From: Myxococcales bacterium
GTDB lineage: Bacteria; Myxococcota_A; Polyangia; Polyangiales; Polyangiaceae
Reading direction: 5' to 3'
Assembly: GCA_016720545.1 (NCBI GenBank)
Contig: JADKKK010000007.1
Span: 124,001 to 188,000, forward strand
DNA: 64,000 nucleotides
Part shown: one piece after another, positions 9,302 to 18,830 of the stretch
Layout of the letters: each line of letters opens with the position of its first letter
Position numbering within the stretch: the first letter of the stretch is position 1
The notes under the pieces: model-generated
What the model saw: only the letters and a program-made list of their open reading frames with translations
What the model was told of the DNA's origin: nothing
The model's database searches: none
Position numbers and translations under genes: made by a program

Positions 9302-10918
9302 TCAGCGCGGCGCGTGGGCGAGCATGCGGGCGGCGCGCGTGCGCAGGATACCTGGGAGGTCCGCGTCGTGGGCCATGCGGGCGAGCTCCTCGCGGGCCGC
9401 GACCCCGCCAAGGTGACCTGCGAAGCGCCCGGCGTCGAGCGGGGTCTGTCCGCACAGGCCACCGAACACGAAGCGCTCGGTCGCGGTGAGGGGCCGCCCA
9501 GAGCGCGTGAGCCGGATCGCCCCGCGAGCGATCGGCAGCGCGGTCGGTCCGGGGGCGCGCGGCGGCATGAAGCCGGGCGGGGTCCCGGCGTCGAGCGGGG
9601 TCCCGGCGTCGGCGACGGGCGTGGCGGCGCCGACGAACGCCTTGTACGAGGGTGAGCCGCGCAGAATGATGCGCTGCGAGTCGCTCACGGTGATCGTGTC
9701 TCCCCAAAGCGTGGGGAACATGAGGTTGTTTTTGTCGGGGCAGCGGTCGATGCTCGACGGTCGCTGTGGATCGAGGATCCCGACACAGGAGGGCGTGTCG
9801 TCGAGCGGATCGACGAAGTCGCGGCTGAACTCGGTCGTGTGGGCGAGCCCGATGAAGTGCCCAAACTCGTGGAGCAAGGCGAGGCCGTCGAGGTCGGCGG
9901 GCGTCTCCGGCGTGATGGCGAGCACCACGCCGCTCATGGACGTGCCCGTGCGCGTGGCCGCTCCCGGAATGCCGGGGGCGATGCCCCAGACGCCGTCGCC
10001 GAGGTCGAGGTCGTTGGTGAACAGCACGTGGAGCGCCTGCCCCCCGTCGGCCACGCCACTCGACGCGCCGAACGCGCGCGCGAGGGCGCTCTCGTTGGCG
10101 ATGCGGAGGAAGGCTGCGTCGACGTCGTGGAAGGTCACGTCGCCCCGGATGACGCCGAAGCCGGCCTCGAGCCCTTGAAACAACGGGGACAGGCGCGCCT
10201 CGACGGCCCGATCCGTGGCCGCGGTCGCGGCGCTGACGACGTGCGAGGACGTGGGGTCGTCGATGCGCAGCCCCTTGGGCAGGTAGACGTGGAGATCGGC
10301 GGCGCCCCCTCGGAACGTGCCGTCCCCGGAGATCTGAACGCGCGCCGACACACGCAGGGCGCGGCCGGTGGGGCCGGTCACCTGCACGGTCCACGCGCCA
10401 GGCTCGACCGGGGCCGCGGACGCGAGGCGGTTCTGGGGCACCGACGCGGCGGCGATGCCTTGGTCGCCCTCGCTCGTCTCGAAGGAGGCTCCGATGACCC
10501 GGTGGTCGCGGAGGACCACCTCGCCCGATGGGCTGGTGAGGGTCCGAATGCCGACCACGTCGTTCGCCTCGCCGCGCACCACGACGTTGAAGCCGAGCGC
10601 GTTGGGCGGCACCGCGAGCGTGACGGTCTGGCCGGACTCGACGGGGTCGAACAGGATTTCGGGCGCTTGCGTCACGGGCGGCAGCGGCGGCCGCGGCGGA
10701 GCCGGCGGGAGAGCGGCGTCGAGCCCCGGCCGACCCGCGTCGCGCGGCGGCGGCGGCGGCGGCACGACCACGCCGGAGTCGACCTCGGCCGGGGGCGGAT
10801 CGGTCACCAGGCCCCCGCAGGCCGGCACGGTCAGCGAGGCCAGCGCGGCGAACCCGAGGAGCACGGGCGACGCGAAGAGCGCCAGCGGCCGGGTGAGTCG
10901 ACGGGGGATACGGGGCAT
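9302..10918 (-). CDS. Metzincin (matrixin-like) zinc protease lipoprotein
   Basis: 538 residues from the ATG at 10918, preceded by GAAGGAA. A signal peptide ends in a lipobox-like VPAC (C34), then a Pro-rich linker (35-85) and a beta-rich domain (about 88-200). The catalytic domain carries the full metzincin motif HEFGHFIGLAH (350-360) and a methionine turn at NNLMFP (M400). It probably degrades proteins at the cell surface. The cysteines at 378 and 393 may form a disulphide. The C-terminal 120 residues lack a clear domain. It faces the CBS gene tail-to-tail with a 16-bp gap. Confidence 0.85.
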   Translation of the reverse strand: MPRIPRRLTRPLALFASPVLLGFAALASLTVPACGGLVTDPPPAEVDSGVVVPPPPPPRDAGRPGLDAALPPAPPRPPLPPVTQAPEILFDPVESGQTVTLAVPPNALGFNVVVRGEANDVVGIRTLTSPSGEVVLRDHRVIGASFETSEGDQGIAAASVPQNRLASAAPVEPGAWTVQVTGPTGRALRVSARVQISGDGTFRGGAADLHVYLPKGLRIDDPTSSHVVSAATAATDRAVEARLSPLFQGLEAGFGVIRGDVTFHDVDAAFLRIANESALARAFGASSGVADGGQALHVLFTNDLDLGDGVWGIAPGIPGAATRTGTSMSGVVLAITPETPADLDGLALLHEFGHFIGLAHTTEFSRDFVDPLDDTPSCVGILDPQRPSSIDRCPDKNNLMFPTLWGDTITVSDSQRIILRGSPSYKAFVGAATPVADAGTPLDAGTPPGFMPPRAPGPTALPIARGAIRLTRSGRPLTATERFVFGGLCGQTPLDAGRFAGHLGGVAAREELARMAHDADLPGILRTRAARMLAHAPR

Positions 10919-11046
10919 CAGCGTTCCTTCGGGTGAGTGAGCGGTGTGAGTAAGCAAAAGATGTGCCGACCTGCTCAGGCGTGGATTCGGCGTCCGCTCG
11001 CGCGTGGAGGGCAGAGGTGGGGCGCCTCCGTCAGCGCACGCACGGG

Positions 11047-11781
11047 TCACCGTCGGCGGGGCTCCCGGCCGCGGCGCCGCCAGAGGGCGCGGCCAACCAG
11101 CCAGGCGATCGCGGGGAGGTGGCGCCACCGGAGCTTGCTGGTCTCGTCGGCGTAGCTCGCCTCGACGGGCACCTCCGCCACCCGGAGCCCGCGAACCGCG
11201 AGCTGCCCCAGGAGGTCGTTGGGATACCCGAAGCCGGGCCAGAGTGTGTCAAGGTCGAGGGCCGCGCACGCCTCGCCGGAGAGCGCGGTGTACCCACACT
11301 GGCTGTCGTGGATGGGGAGGCCCGTCGCGGCGGCGGTGAGCCGCGAGAACACGAGCGAGCCCAGGTAGCGATCGCGCGGCATCTGGGCGATCGAGGGGCG
11401 CGCGAAGCGGTTTCCCTTCACGTAGTCGGCGGCGTCGGCGGCGATCGGCGCCACCAGGGCGGGCAGGTCGGAGGGGCTCATTTGCCCGTCGCCCGCCATG
11501 ACCACGAGGGCGACGCGGTCGCCCGGGTGCAGGGCCGCGCCCTCGCGGTAGCCGGTCACGATCGCCGCGCCGACGCCGCGGTTCGAGGGGTGACAAAGCA
11601 GTCGCACGCGCCCGTCGAGCGCCGCCACCTCGCGCGCCACGCGGCGGGTGCCGTCGCGGCTCGCGTCGTCGACCACGAGCGCGGAGTCGACCCACGCGGG
11701 CAGGCCCGCGAGCACCGCGCGGAGGTGCCGCTCCTCGTCGTAGGCCGGCACGACGACGACCACGCGGATCCCTTCGAACAT
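11047..11781 (-). CDS. Family 2 glycosyltransferase
   Basis: 244 residues from ATG 11781. An upstream ATG at 11868 would add 29 unremarkable residues and leave only 40 bp before the divergent phoB start. The GT-A fold begins IRVVVVVPAYDEE and continues LVVDDASRDGT, with the metal-binding AGDGQMSP segment (about 100-107) in place of a DxD. A C-terminal basic stretch with SKLRWRHLPAIAWLVGRALWRRR follows; a short hydrophobic tail suggests membrane contact. The family transfers sugars to polyprenyl phosphate or other acceptors. Acceptor and donor cannot be told. Confidence 0.85.
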   Translation of the reverse strand: MFEGIRVVVVVPAYDEERHLRAVLAGLPAWVDSALVVDDASRDGTRRVAREVAALDGRVRLLCHPSNRGVGAAIVTGYREGAALHPGDRVALVVMAGDGQMSPSDLPALVAPIAADAADYVKGNRFARPSIAQMPRDRYLGSLVFSRLTAAATGLPIHDSQCGYTALSGEACAALDLDTLWPGFGYPNDLLGQLAVRGLRVAEVPVEASYADETSKLRWRHLPAIAWLVGRALWRRRGREPRRR

Positions 11782-11908
11782 CCCAACGCTGCTATCGAAC
11801 GGCGCGGGCGCCGCGTCAACCGCTACGACCGCGAGGCGCGTGCGCGTCGTCGCGCTCATGACACCCATTCGTCACAGCCCACGCCCCTCGACGGCCTAGA
11901 CTGCGCGC

Positions 11909-12604
11909 ATGGCGAAGATCCTTGTCATCGAAGACGAGGCGGACATCCAGCAGGTCCTCGAGTACAACCTGCGCGACCGGGGCCACAAGGTCGTGGTGGC
12001 GAGCCGGGGCGACGACGGGCTCCGCGCCGTGCGCGAGAAGAAGCCCGATCTCGTGCTCCTCGACCTCATGCTCCCCGACATGTCCGGCACCGAGGTCTGT
12101 CGTCAGATCAAGGCCGATCCGGCGCTCCGCGGGACGCAGGTCGTCATCCTCACGGCGAAGGGCGAGGAGATCGATCGCGTCGTCGGCTTCGAGCTCGGCG
12201 CCGACGACTACGTGGTCAAGCCGTTCAGCGTGCGCGAGCTGCTGCTCCGCATTCAGGCCATTCTCCGGCGCGGCACGCTCGAGCCCACGGCGGGCGCGGA
12301 GATCGTGTTCGGCACTCTGAAGATCGACCGCGACGCGCACCGCGTGTGGTCCGCGGGCGACGAGCTCGAGCTCACCGCGCTCGAGTTCAAGCTGCTCGTC
12401 ACGCTGTACGACCGCAAGAACCGCGTGCAGAGCCGCGCCACGCTGCTGAGCGACGTCTGGGGGATCGAGGCCGACATCACCACGCGCACGGTGGACACCC
12501 ACGTGAAGCGGCTGCGCGAGAAGCTAGGCGCGTCGGGCGACTACATCGAGACCGTGCGCGGCGTGGGCTATCGCTTCGCGTCGACGCCCGACGACGCGAG
12601 CTAG
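11909..12604 (+). CDS. phoB: Phosphate response regulator PhoB-type
   Basis: 231 residues: receiver domain with the acidic pair E8/D9, phospho-acceptor D52 (LLDLMLP) and conserved lysine in VVKPFS (about 102), followed by an OmpR/PhoB winged helix (about 135-228, ending IETVRGVGYRF). It is the first gene of the phoB-phoR-pstCAB set, so it should activate phosphate-starvation genes. A TAGACT hexamer (11897-11902) lies 6 bases before the ATG, which suggests a leaderless transcript. No clear Pho-box pair is visible upstream. The sensor kinase gene starts 5 bp after its stop. Confidence 0.93.
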   Translation: MAKILVIEDEADIQQVLEYNLRDRGHKVVVASRGDDGLRAVREKKPDLVLLDLMLPDMSGTEVCRQIKADPALRGTQVVILTAKGEEIDRVVGFELGADDYVVKPFSVRELLLRIQAILRRGTLEPTAGAEIVFGTLKIDRDAHRVWSAGDELELTALEFKLLVTLYDRKNRVQSRATLLSDVWGIEADITTRTVDTHVKRLREKLGASGDYIETVRGVGYRFASTPDDAS

Positions 12605-12609
12605 GCGCC

Positions 12610-14004
12610 TTGCGCGGCGGCGTTCGCGGGCGGTTGTTTCCCCTGTCGTTGGCGCTCTTTGCGCTGTTCGGCGCGACGACGCTCGCGCTCACCTCGAGGC
12701 TCACGGGCGGCGCGGCGCTCGCGGCGCTGTTCGGCGCGGCGGTGTGCGCGGCGCTGGTCTCGGAGGCCTCGGCGCGGGCGGCGCTGTCGCTCGTGCGCCC
12801 GCTGACCGAGGCGGCGCGTCGCATTCAAGAGGGAGACCTCAGCGCGCGGACCCTCGGCGTCCACGAGCAAGAAGAGTCCCGCGAGCTCGGTCAAGCGCTC
12901 GACCAGCTCGCCAGCAACCTCGCGCGCACCCTCGGTGAGCTGCGCGAGGAGCGCGACCTCCTGAGCGGCGTGCTCGAGGGCATGCAAGAGGGCGTGATGT
13001 TGCTCGACGGGGCGGGGGACGTGGCGCTCATGAACCCTGCGTTTCGCGAGATGCTGCTCGTGCGCAGCGACATGGTGGGCGTGCCGCTCCTCGAGGTCGT
13101 GCGGCACGCCGAGCTGAAGGAGCTGTTCGACCGCGCGCGCAAGCTTAGGTCTGCGTGCTCGGGCGAGGTCGAGGTGGGCGGCATCAAGCCGCGGCGGCTC
13201 CTCGTGCGCGCCTCGTCGTTCGAGGGCGAGGGCGGCGGCGTGCTCGCCGTGTTCTTCGACGTCACCGAGATCCGTCGACTCGAGTCGCTGCGTCGCGACT
13301 TCGTGGCGAACGTCTCCCACGAGCTGCGCACGCCCGTGACGGCGGTGCTCTCGGCGGCGGAGACCCTCCGCATCGCGCAGCGAAGAGACCCCGAGGCCGC
13401 CGAGCAGTTCCTCTCGATCATCGAGCGCAACGGCGAGCGGCTCCAGCGCCTCATCGAGGATTTGCTCGATCTCTCGCGCATCGAGTCGCGCGAGCTCAAG
13501 CTCAAGCCCGAGCTGCTCGCGTTTCGCGCCTTCGCTCAACACGTCGCGACGCTCTTCAAGGAGCGCGCGCAGAAGAAGGACATGCGCGTGCTGGTCGACG
13601 TCGCCGACGGCGTCGAGGTCTACGCCGACCGCCGCGCCCTCGAGCAGGTCGTGACGAACCTCGTCGACAACGCGGTCAAGTACTGCCCGGAGGGTTCGTC
13701 GGTCACGATCGGCGCCACGCTGGAGGGTCCCCTCGCGCGCCTCACGGTGAGCGATACGGGCCCGGGCGTGGAGGCGCAGCACCTGCCGCGCCTCTTCGAG
13801 CGGTTCTACCGGGTCGACCCGGGGCGCTCGCGCGACGTGGGCGGCACCGGGCTCGGGCTCGCGATCGTGAAGCACCTCTCGGAGGCCATGGATGGCGGCG
13901 TGAAGGTGCAGAGCTCGCCGGGCCGCGGAATGTGCTTCACGGTGAGCCTCCCCGCGCAGAAGATCACGCCGCGCGAGCGCCCCTCGAACCGGGCGCTGCC
14001 GTGA
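12610..14004 (+). CDS. phoR: Phosphate sensor histidine kinase PhoR-type
   Basis: About 464 residues from a TTG at 12610, the first possible start after the phoB stop. Two N-terminal membrane segments (about 7-25 and 30-45) are followed by a HAMP-like stretch (RPLTEAARRIQEGDLSAR), a PAS domain (about 115-215, VLEGMQEGVMLLDG), the HisKA domain with phospho-accepting H237 in FVANVSHELRTP, and a HATPase domain with N box (NLVDNAVKY), G1 (DTGPGV) and G2 (GGTGLGLAIV). The lack of a large periplasmic loop is typical of PhoR, which senses phosphate through the Pst transporter and PhoU. Its last 4 bases overlap pstC. Confidence 0.92.
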   Translation: MRGGVRGRLFPLSLALFALFGATTLALTSRLTGGAALAALFGAAVCAALVSEASARAALSLVRPLTEAARRIQEGDLSARTLGVHEQEESRELGQALDQLASNLARTLGELREERDLLSGVLEGMQEGVMLLDGAGDVALMNPAFREMLLVRSDMVGVPLLEVVRHAELKELFDRARKLRSACSGEVEVGGIKPRRLLVRASSFEGEGGGVLAVFFDVTEIRRLESLRRDFVANVSHELRTPVTAVLSAAETLRIAQRRDPEAAEQFLSIIERNGERLQRLIEDLLDLSRIESRELKLKPELLAFRAFAQHVATLFKERAQKKDMRVLVDVADGVEVYADRRALEQVVTNLVDNAVKYCPEGSSVTIGATLEGPLARLTVSDTGPGVEAQHLPRLFERFYRVDPGRSRDVGGTGLGLAIVKHLSEAMDGGVKVQSSPGRGMCFTVSLPAQKITPRERPSNRALP

Positions 14005-14981
14005 GCGCCAAACGCGAGCGAGGGGAGCGAGGCGTGAGCCGGCCCGTCGAGCGCGTCACGCGCGGCGTCGCGGTGTCGCTGCGTGGCCTCGCGCAGGCCG
14101 CGTGCGTCCTGCTCGTGGCCACGGTGGCCGGGATGGTCGTGGCGCTCGCGCTCGGCGCGCGGGGGGCCCTCTCGTCCGAGGGGCTCCGGTTCGTCTCGAC
14201 GTCCACGTGGGACCCGGCCGCGGGCAGCTTCGGCGCGCTCACCGTGCTAGCGGACACGTGGCTCACGTCGGCCCTCGCGCTCGCCCTCGCCGTCCCGGGC
14301 GGCTTCCTCGTCGCCCTCTACGTGACCGAGTTCGCGCCGCCGAGGGCGCGAGGGCCGCTCGCGTCGCTGGTCGAGGTGCTCGCGGCCGTGCCCGGGGTCG
14401 TCTACGGCCTCTGGGGGATCGCGGTCCTCGTCCCGTTCGTGCGCGAGGCCCTCGCGCGCCCCGTCCACCACGACCCGCGCGCGGGCTTCGGCGTGCTCTC
14501 CGCGGCGCTCGTGCTCGCCCTCATGGCCCTCCCCACGATCACGGCCGTCATGCGCGACGTGATCTCCGCCGTGCCCGCGTCGCTGCGCGAGGCGGGGCTC
14601 GCGCTTGGAGGTACGAGGTGGGAGGTGGTGCGGTATGTCGTGCTGCCCCACGCGCGCGCGGGCCTGTTCGCGGCGGTGATGCTCGGGCTCGGCCGCGCGC
14701 TCGGCGAGACGATGGCGGTCTCGATGGTGATCGGCGGCAGCGTGCGCTCTGCGTCGTCGCTCCTCACGCCCGCGCACACCGCGGCCAGCCTGCTCCTCGC
14801 GGAGCTCGGGGGCGCGGAGGGCGCGCACGCCTCCGCCCTGAGCGAGCTTGGGCTCGTGCTGCTCGTGACCACCGTGGCCTTCAATCTCGGCGCCCACGGC
14901 GTCGTCCGGCGCACGCTCCGCCGCCGCTCGGCGGGGCTCTCGACCGGTCCCTCCGAGGGCGAGCTCGGCGAGGCGCCATGA
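14001..14981 (+). CDS. pstC: Phosphate ABC transporter permease PstC
   Basis: 326 residues from GTG 14001, which overlaps the phoR stop (GTGA). About six membrane segments. The ABC permease signature is seen around residues 190-225 (SLREAGLALGGTRWEVVRYVVLPHAR), and the LGRALGETMAVSMVIG segment is typical of PstC. It forms the transmembrane channel with PstA in the inner membrane. Its stop overlaps the start of pstA. An Arg-rich tail extends past the last span. Confidence 0.93.
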   Translation: MSAKRERGERGVSRPVERVTRGVAVSLRGLAQAACVLLVATVAGMVVALALGARGALSSEGLRFVSTSTWDPAAGSFGALTVLADTWLTSALALALAVPGGFLVALYVTEFAPPRARGPLASLVEVLAAVPGVVYGLWGIAVLVPFVREALARPVHHDPRAGFGVLSAALVLALMALPTITAVMRDVISAVPASLREAGLALGGTRWEVVRYVVLPHARAGLFAAVMLGLGRALGETMAVSMVIGGSVRSASSLLTPAHTAASLLLAELGGAEGAHASALSELGLVLLVTTVAFNLGAHGVVRRTLRRRSAGLSTGPSEGELGEAP

Positions 14982-15868
14982 GCCTCGCCACGCCCAGCCC
15001 CTCCACCGCCGCGCGCGCGCGCCCGGAGATCCCCCGCGGGCCCCTGGCTGCGCTGGACGGCGCCCGCTCCGAGCGCACCCTCGGCTCGCGCCGCGCGAGC
15101 GAAGCCCTCGTGCGCGGGCTCGCCACGGTGGCGACCGTGATCACGGTCGTGGCGCTCGGCGAGGTCCTGTTCTCCGTGATCGCTCACGGGCTCCGCGGGC
15201 TCGCGCACGCACGGGGCGGCGCGGGGCTGCTTCGCGCGGCCCTCGGGACGGCCGAGGTCGTGGGCGTGGCGTGCGCGGCGGCGCTCCCCGTGGGGTTCTT
15301 CGCAGGCGTGCACCTCGCCGAGGCGCGCACCGGCCGTCTCGTCGCCGCCGCGCGCGTCGCGGCCGACGGGCTCGCGGCCATCCCGTCGGTCGTGTTCGCC
15401 GCCTTCGCCGCGGTGGTCGTCGCGGGCACCGGCGCGCGCCCGTCGTCGCTCCTCGGCAGCGCCGTGCTCGCGCTGGTGATGGTGCCCACGGTGGCGCGCG
15501 CCACCGAGGTCGCCGTCCGCAGCGTCCCCGAGCGCGTGCGTGAGGCGGCGCTCGCGCTCGGCGCGACCCGGTTCCAGGTCATCGCGCGCGTGGTGCTCCC
15601 GAGCGCGGCCCGGGGCATCGCGACCGGCGCGCTCGTCGCGATCGGGCGTGCTGCCGGGGAGACCGCGCCGCTCTTGCTCCTCGGCGCGAGCGCTCGCGTC
15701 GAGGCGCTCTCCGTGGCGGTGTACACGGCCTCGACCGAGCCCGACCCCGCCGTCGCCAGCGCGCGCGCCTGGAGCGCCGCCCTCGCGCTCGTGGCGGTGG
15801 TCCTGACGTTTCACGTCGTCGCGCGCCTCGTCTCCCCGTCTCGTCCTAGCCGCGAGGAGCGCCCATGA
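14978..15868 (+). CDS. pstA: Phosphate ABC transporter permease PstA
   Basis: 296 residues, ATG 14978 overlapping pstC by 4 bp. It has an extended basic N-terminus (about 45 residues) before the first membrane span. The ABC permease motif is at about residues 185-215 (VREAALALGATRFQVIARVVLPSA), followed by the PstA-type IGRAAGETAPLLLLGA. It partners with PstC to form the phosphate channel. The stop codon overlaps pstB by 4 bp, so pstC, pstA and pstB should be translated in a coupled way. Confidence 0.93.
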   Translation: MSLATPSPSTAARARPEIPRGPLAALDGARSERTLGSRRASEALVRGLATVATVITVVALGEVLFSVIAHGLRGLAHARGGAGLLRAALGTAEVVGVACAAALPVGFFAGVHLAEARTGRLVAAARVAADGLAAIPSVVFAAFAAVVVAGTGARPSSLLGSAVLALVMVPTVARATEVAVRSVPERVREAALALGATRFQVIARVVLPSAARGIATGALVAIGRAAGETAPLLLLGASARVEALSVAVYTASTEPDPAVASARAWSAALALVAVVLTFHVVARLVSPSRPSREERP

Positions 15869-16653
15869 GCCGCTCGAGCGCGCCGCCGCCGAAGCCCCGG
15901 CCCGCGAAGATGGAGGCCGTCGCGCTCGGCGCGGCGTTCCGCGAGGCCGTCGCGCTGAAGCGCGTGACGATGCCGGTCGTCGAGAACCGCGTCACCGCCG
16001 TGATCGGGCCCTCGGGCTGCGGCAAGTCCACGTTCATCCGGTGCCTGAACCGCATGCACGAGGTGGTCCCCGGGGCCACGCGCACGGGCGAGGTGCTGCT
16101 CGACGGCGAGAGCATCTACGGGCCCGAGGTCGACCCCGTGAGTGTGCGGCGTCGGGTCGGGATGGTGTTCCAAAAACCCAATCCTTTCCCGGACATGTCC
16201 GTGCGCGACAACGTGCTCTCCGGCCTGCGCCTGAACGGCATCCGGCCCGCCAACGCCGACTCGGTGGTCGAGGCGGCGCTCAGCCAGGCGGCGCTCTGGT
16301 CGGAGATGAAGGACGGGCTCGGGAGGACCGCTGGCGGCCTCTCCGGCGGGCAGCAGCAGAGGCTCTGTATCGCGCGGTGTCTCGCCCTGGAGCCGGAGGT
16401 GATCCTCATGGACGAGCCGTGCTCGTCGCTCGATCCGATCGCCACCGCGCGCATCGAGGAGCTCATTCACGAGCTCAGCGACCGGTACACCATCGTGATC
16501 GTGACCCACTCGATGCAGCAGGCGGCGCGCGTGTCCGACTACACGGCGTTCTTCTACCTGGGTGAGGTGGTCGAGTACGGCCTGGCCGACGTCCTCTTCA
16601 CGCGGCCCGAAGATCCGCGCACCGAGGAGTACATCACCGGTCGCTTCGGCTGA
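15865..16653 (+). CDS. pstB: Phosphate ABC transporter ATPase PstB
   Basis: 262 residues. Walker A GPSGCGKST at 48-56, Q-loop with FQKPNPFP, signature LSGGQQQRLCIARCL near 159, Walker B VILMDEPCSSLDP near 183, and the switch histidine in IVTHSMQQA. PstB powers phosphate import through PstCA. FYLGEVVEYG near the end is the usual PstB C-terminal pattern. The periplasmic phosphate-binding protein gene pstS is not in the operon or anywhere in the window. The stop is followed at once by a 9-bp tandem repeat array. Confidence 0.95.
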   Translation: MSRSSAPPPKPRPAKMEAVALGAAFREAVALKRVTMPVVENRVTAVIGPSGCGKSTFIRCLNRMHEVVPGATRTGEVLLDGESIYGPEVDPVSVRRRVGMVFQKPNPFPDMSVRDNVLSGLRLNGIRPANADSVVEAALSQAALWSEMKDGLGRTAGGLSGGQQQRLCIARCLALEPEVILMDEPCSSLDPIATARIEELIHELSDRYTIVIVTHSMQQAARVSDYTAFFYLGEVVEYGLADVLFTRPEDPRTEEYITGRFG

Positions 16654-16656
16654 GGC

Positions 16657-16728
16657 GCGCTCATCGCGCTCATCGCGCTCATCGCGCTCATCGCGCTCAT
16701 CGCGCTCATCGCGCTCATCGCGCTCATC
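16657..16728. repeat. Eight tandem copies of a 9-bp unit (GCGCTCATC)
   Basis: Eight uninterrupted perfect copies fill the gap between the convergent stop codons of pstB (16653) and the TPR-like gene (16724). The minus-strand stop of the latter (TGA, 16724-16726) is formed inside the last copy. Copy-number change would not alter either protein because the unit is 9 bp and the stop lies at the edge. Confidence 0.95.
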
Positions 16729-18748
16729 GCGTTTGTGCGCGCTCCGGAGGCTCCGACTCCTCGACCTCTTGGTCGTCGGCCAGGCCGCTCGAGGGAGGGG
16801 GCTCCTCCGCGACCACGACGCGCGCCCCGCGACGGGGCAGCTCGGCGTGCAGCGCAGGCGCGACCCGCGCGAGGAAGCCGCCGCGGGGCTCCTCGCCGAC
16901 CTCGAGCTCGACGCGCTCGCGCTCTCCTTCCGGGAGCCTGTCGCCGGCGTGGACGCGCAGCGCGTCGCAGAGGAGCTCCTCGTGCATCGAGAGGAAGAGG
17001 TCGACGGGGCGCGAGCGGGCGAGCTCTGCGGCCTCGTCGAGGCGCCCGGTGGCGGCTAGGCCTACGAGCCGCACGCGGAACGTGTCGCGCGCGAGGAACG
17101 GGTAGTCGGCGTGCAGCGCGCGGACGCGGTCGAGCTCCTCCTCTGCGCGGGCGACGCGGCCCTCCGCGGCGAGCGCCGCCGCGAGCTCCCCGTAGAGCTG
17201 CGGGAGCAGCACGGGCCTCGCTAGCGTCCTCGAGGTCTCGCTGACGTGCACGCCACGAATGCCCGCCTCGGCCTGGGCGGCGGCCTCGCGCGGATCGCCC
17301 GTCGCGTTGGCGATCGCGGCGAGCTCGCGGTGCGCCTGGGGCGCCACCAGGAGCCCTTTGTCGCGAACCAGCGGCGCGAGCACCGCGCGCGCCTCCTCGT
17401 GGAGCCCGCGGAGACGCAGCTCGCCGGCCGCGCTGAGGTCCGCGACCCGGCGCTTGCTGCGCAGGTACCGATAAGCGATGACGCCCACGAGCCCGGCGAG
17501 GACCGGGAGCGCGACCGTGAGCGGGAGGATCGGCGCCGGCTCGATCGGTGCCGGCTCGAGCGCCGGTCCGCGCGCGCGGACGAGCACGAGGAGCGCGGAG
17601 AACCCGAGGAGGAGCAACCCCGCGACCGCGAGGAGCCGCGCACGACGCGAGCGCGGCTTTGGCGCGCCCTTCTCTGCGCGTGCGATCACGTCCGGGTCGA
17701 GGCGAGCGGGGGCGGGTTGGGGCGCGCCGAGCGTTGCCGTGTTCGCGTAGGCCGCCGCGTCCGGCGCGAGCCGCGCCACCCACGAGGCCTGTTCGCTGAG
17801 CGGCTCTTCGTCGCGTTTGCCCGGCTCCCGGTAGACGCTCACCCTTCGGGCCGCCACCATGCGCGCGAGGGCCCTCGCCACCATGCGCTCGCGCGGGCCG
17901 GTGGCACCGAACAGGAGCGCACGCTCGTCGCGGAGCACACGAGAGAGCGACTCGAGATCACGCTCCCGCGCGAACAAGAGCGCCTCGGCGAGCGCGGCCC
18001 TCGCCACGAACGAACCCTGCCGAAACGAGGACCCTCGAAGCTTCGCAACATCAGACAAAGAATCGTCTTTTTTGCCAAGGGCCGCCCGCGCAACGGCGCG
18101 CAGAGAGAGGGCGCTCCCCCGGTGCAGCTCACCCAACATTCCCAGCCGCGCGCCCTCCCGCGCGGCCTCCGTGGCGAACGCCTCGGCGGCCTCGAGGTCG
18201 CCCTCGTAGAGCGCGAGCGCGGCCCGCTGCGAGTCGACCACCTGGCCGAGGTGCGAGAAGTGTCGGGGCGGAGCCACCGCGTCGAGCAGCGCGCGCGCCT
18301 CGTCGAAACGCCCGCGCGCCGCGCGGTCGAGCGCGGCCATCGCGAGCGACTGCCCCACCGTCTCCCGCCGCCCCCGCACGGTGAGCGCGCAGAGCGCGGC
18401 GAACGCGACGGACACGAGGCTGAGCTCGGGGACGCCCAGGACGAAGGCGCCGACGGCGGTGATCGGGGCCAGCGCCCCGAGGGCGAGGCGCGCGGGCCGC
18501 GCGTTGTCCGGCGGCGGCGGCGGCAGCTCGAAGCCGGCGGGCGCGACGGGCTCCATCGGGTGCCCGGACGCGATGCTGAGGCAGGGCATCGGCGACGCCT
18601 GGGGCGCTCCGGTGGGTGGGCGCGGTGTCACCGGCGCTCGGAGAGTCGCGTCCACGAGCAGGCGCCTCCGGGCCACGATCGCGTCGCGGTCCTCGCGGTC
18701 CTCGGCCGTGGCAGGCGTCGGGGCGTCGTTCGTCTTGTCGTCGCTCAT
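16724..18748 (-). CDS. Membrane protein with TPR-like helical repeats
   Basis: 674 residues, ATG 18748. The first 100 residues are soluble and Pro-rich. Two hydrophobic stretches (about 88-120, ALGALAPITAVGAFVLGV and LSLVSVAFAALCAL) are followed by a cytoplasmic or periplasmic helical part (about 130-300) with repeated ALxxAARGRFDEARALLDAV-type units, typical of TPR folds. Two more membrane segments lie near 380-440. A second helical-repeat region (about 455-600) and an acidic tail follow. No enzyme motif. TPR proteins scaffold complexes; the partner is unknown. It sits convergent to pstB, with the stop codon inside the 9-bp repeat array. Confidence 0.8.
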   Translation of the reverse strand: MSDDKTNDAPTPATAEDREDRDAIVARRRLLVDATLRAPVTPRPPTGAPQASPMPCLSIASGHPMEPVAPAGFELPPPPPDNARPARLALGALAPITAVGAFVLGVPELSLVSVAFAALCALTVRGRRETVGQSLAMAALDRAARGRFDEARALLDAVAPPRHFSHLGQVVDSQRAALALYEGDLEAAEAFATEAAREGARLGMLGELHRGSALSLRAVARAALGKKDDSLSDVAKLRGSSFRQGSFVARAALAEALLFARERDLESLSRVLRDERALLFGATGPRERMVARALARMVAARRVSVYREPGKRDEEPLSEQASWVARLAPDAAAYANTATLGAPQPAPARLDPDVIARAEKGAPKPRSRRARLLAVAGLLLLGFSALLVLVRARGPALEPAPIEPAPILPLTVALPVLAGLVGVIAYRYLRSKRRVADLSAAGELRLRGLHEEARAVLAPLVRDKGLLVAPQAHRELAAIANATGDPREAAAQAEAGIRGVHVSETSRTLARPVLLPQLYGELAAALAAEGRVARAEEELDRVRALHADYPFLARDTFRVRLVGLAATGRLDEAAELARSRPVDLFLSMHEELLCDALRVHAGDRLPEGERERVELEVGEEPRGGFLARVAPALHAELPRRGARVVVAEEPPPSSGLADDQEVEESEPPERAQTR

Positions 18749-18830
18749 GAGCGCACCGCCCGTCGGGCGCGGGCCGCGACGCCAACGAGGTGGCGTGCGG
18801 CGACGGTCGCGGCGTGATTCGGGGTACTGT

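Noticed and set aside
11851..11902. Pho box upstream of phoB
   Set aside because: Two TCA-containing blocks are present but not at the 11-bp spacing expected for PhoB sites.
16657..16728. CRISPR-like array
   Set aside because: Units are 9 bp with no spacers; it is a simple tandem repeat.
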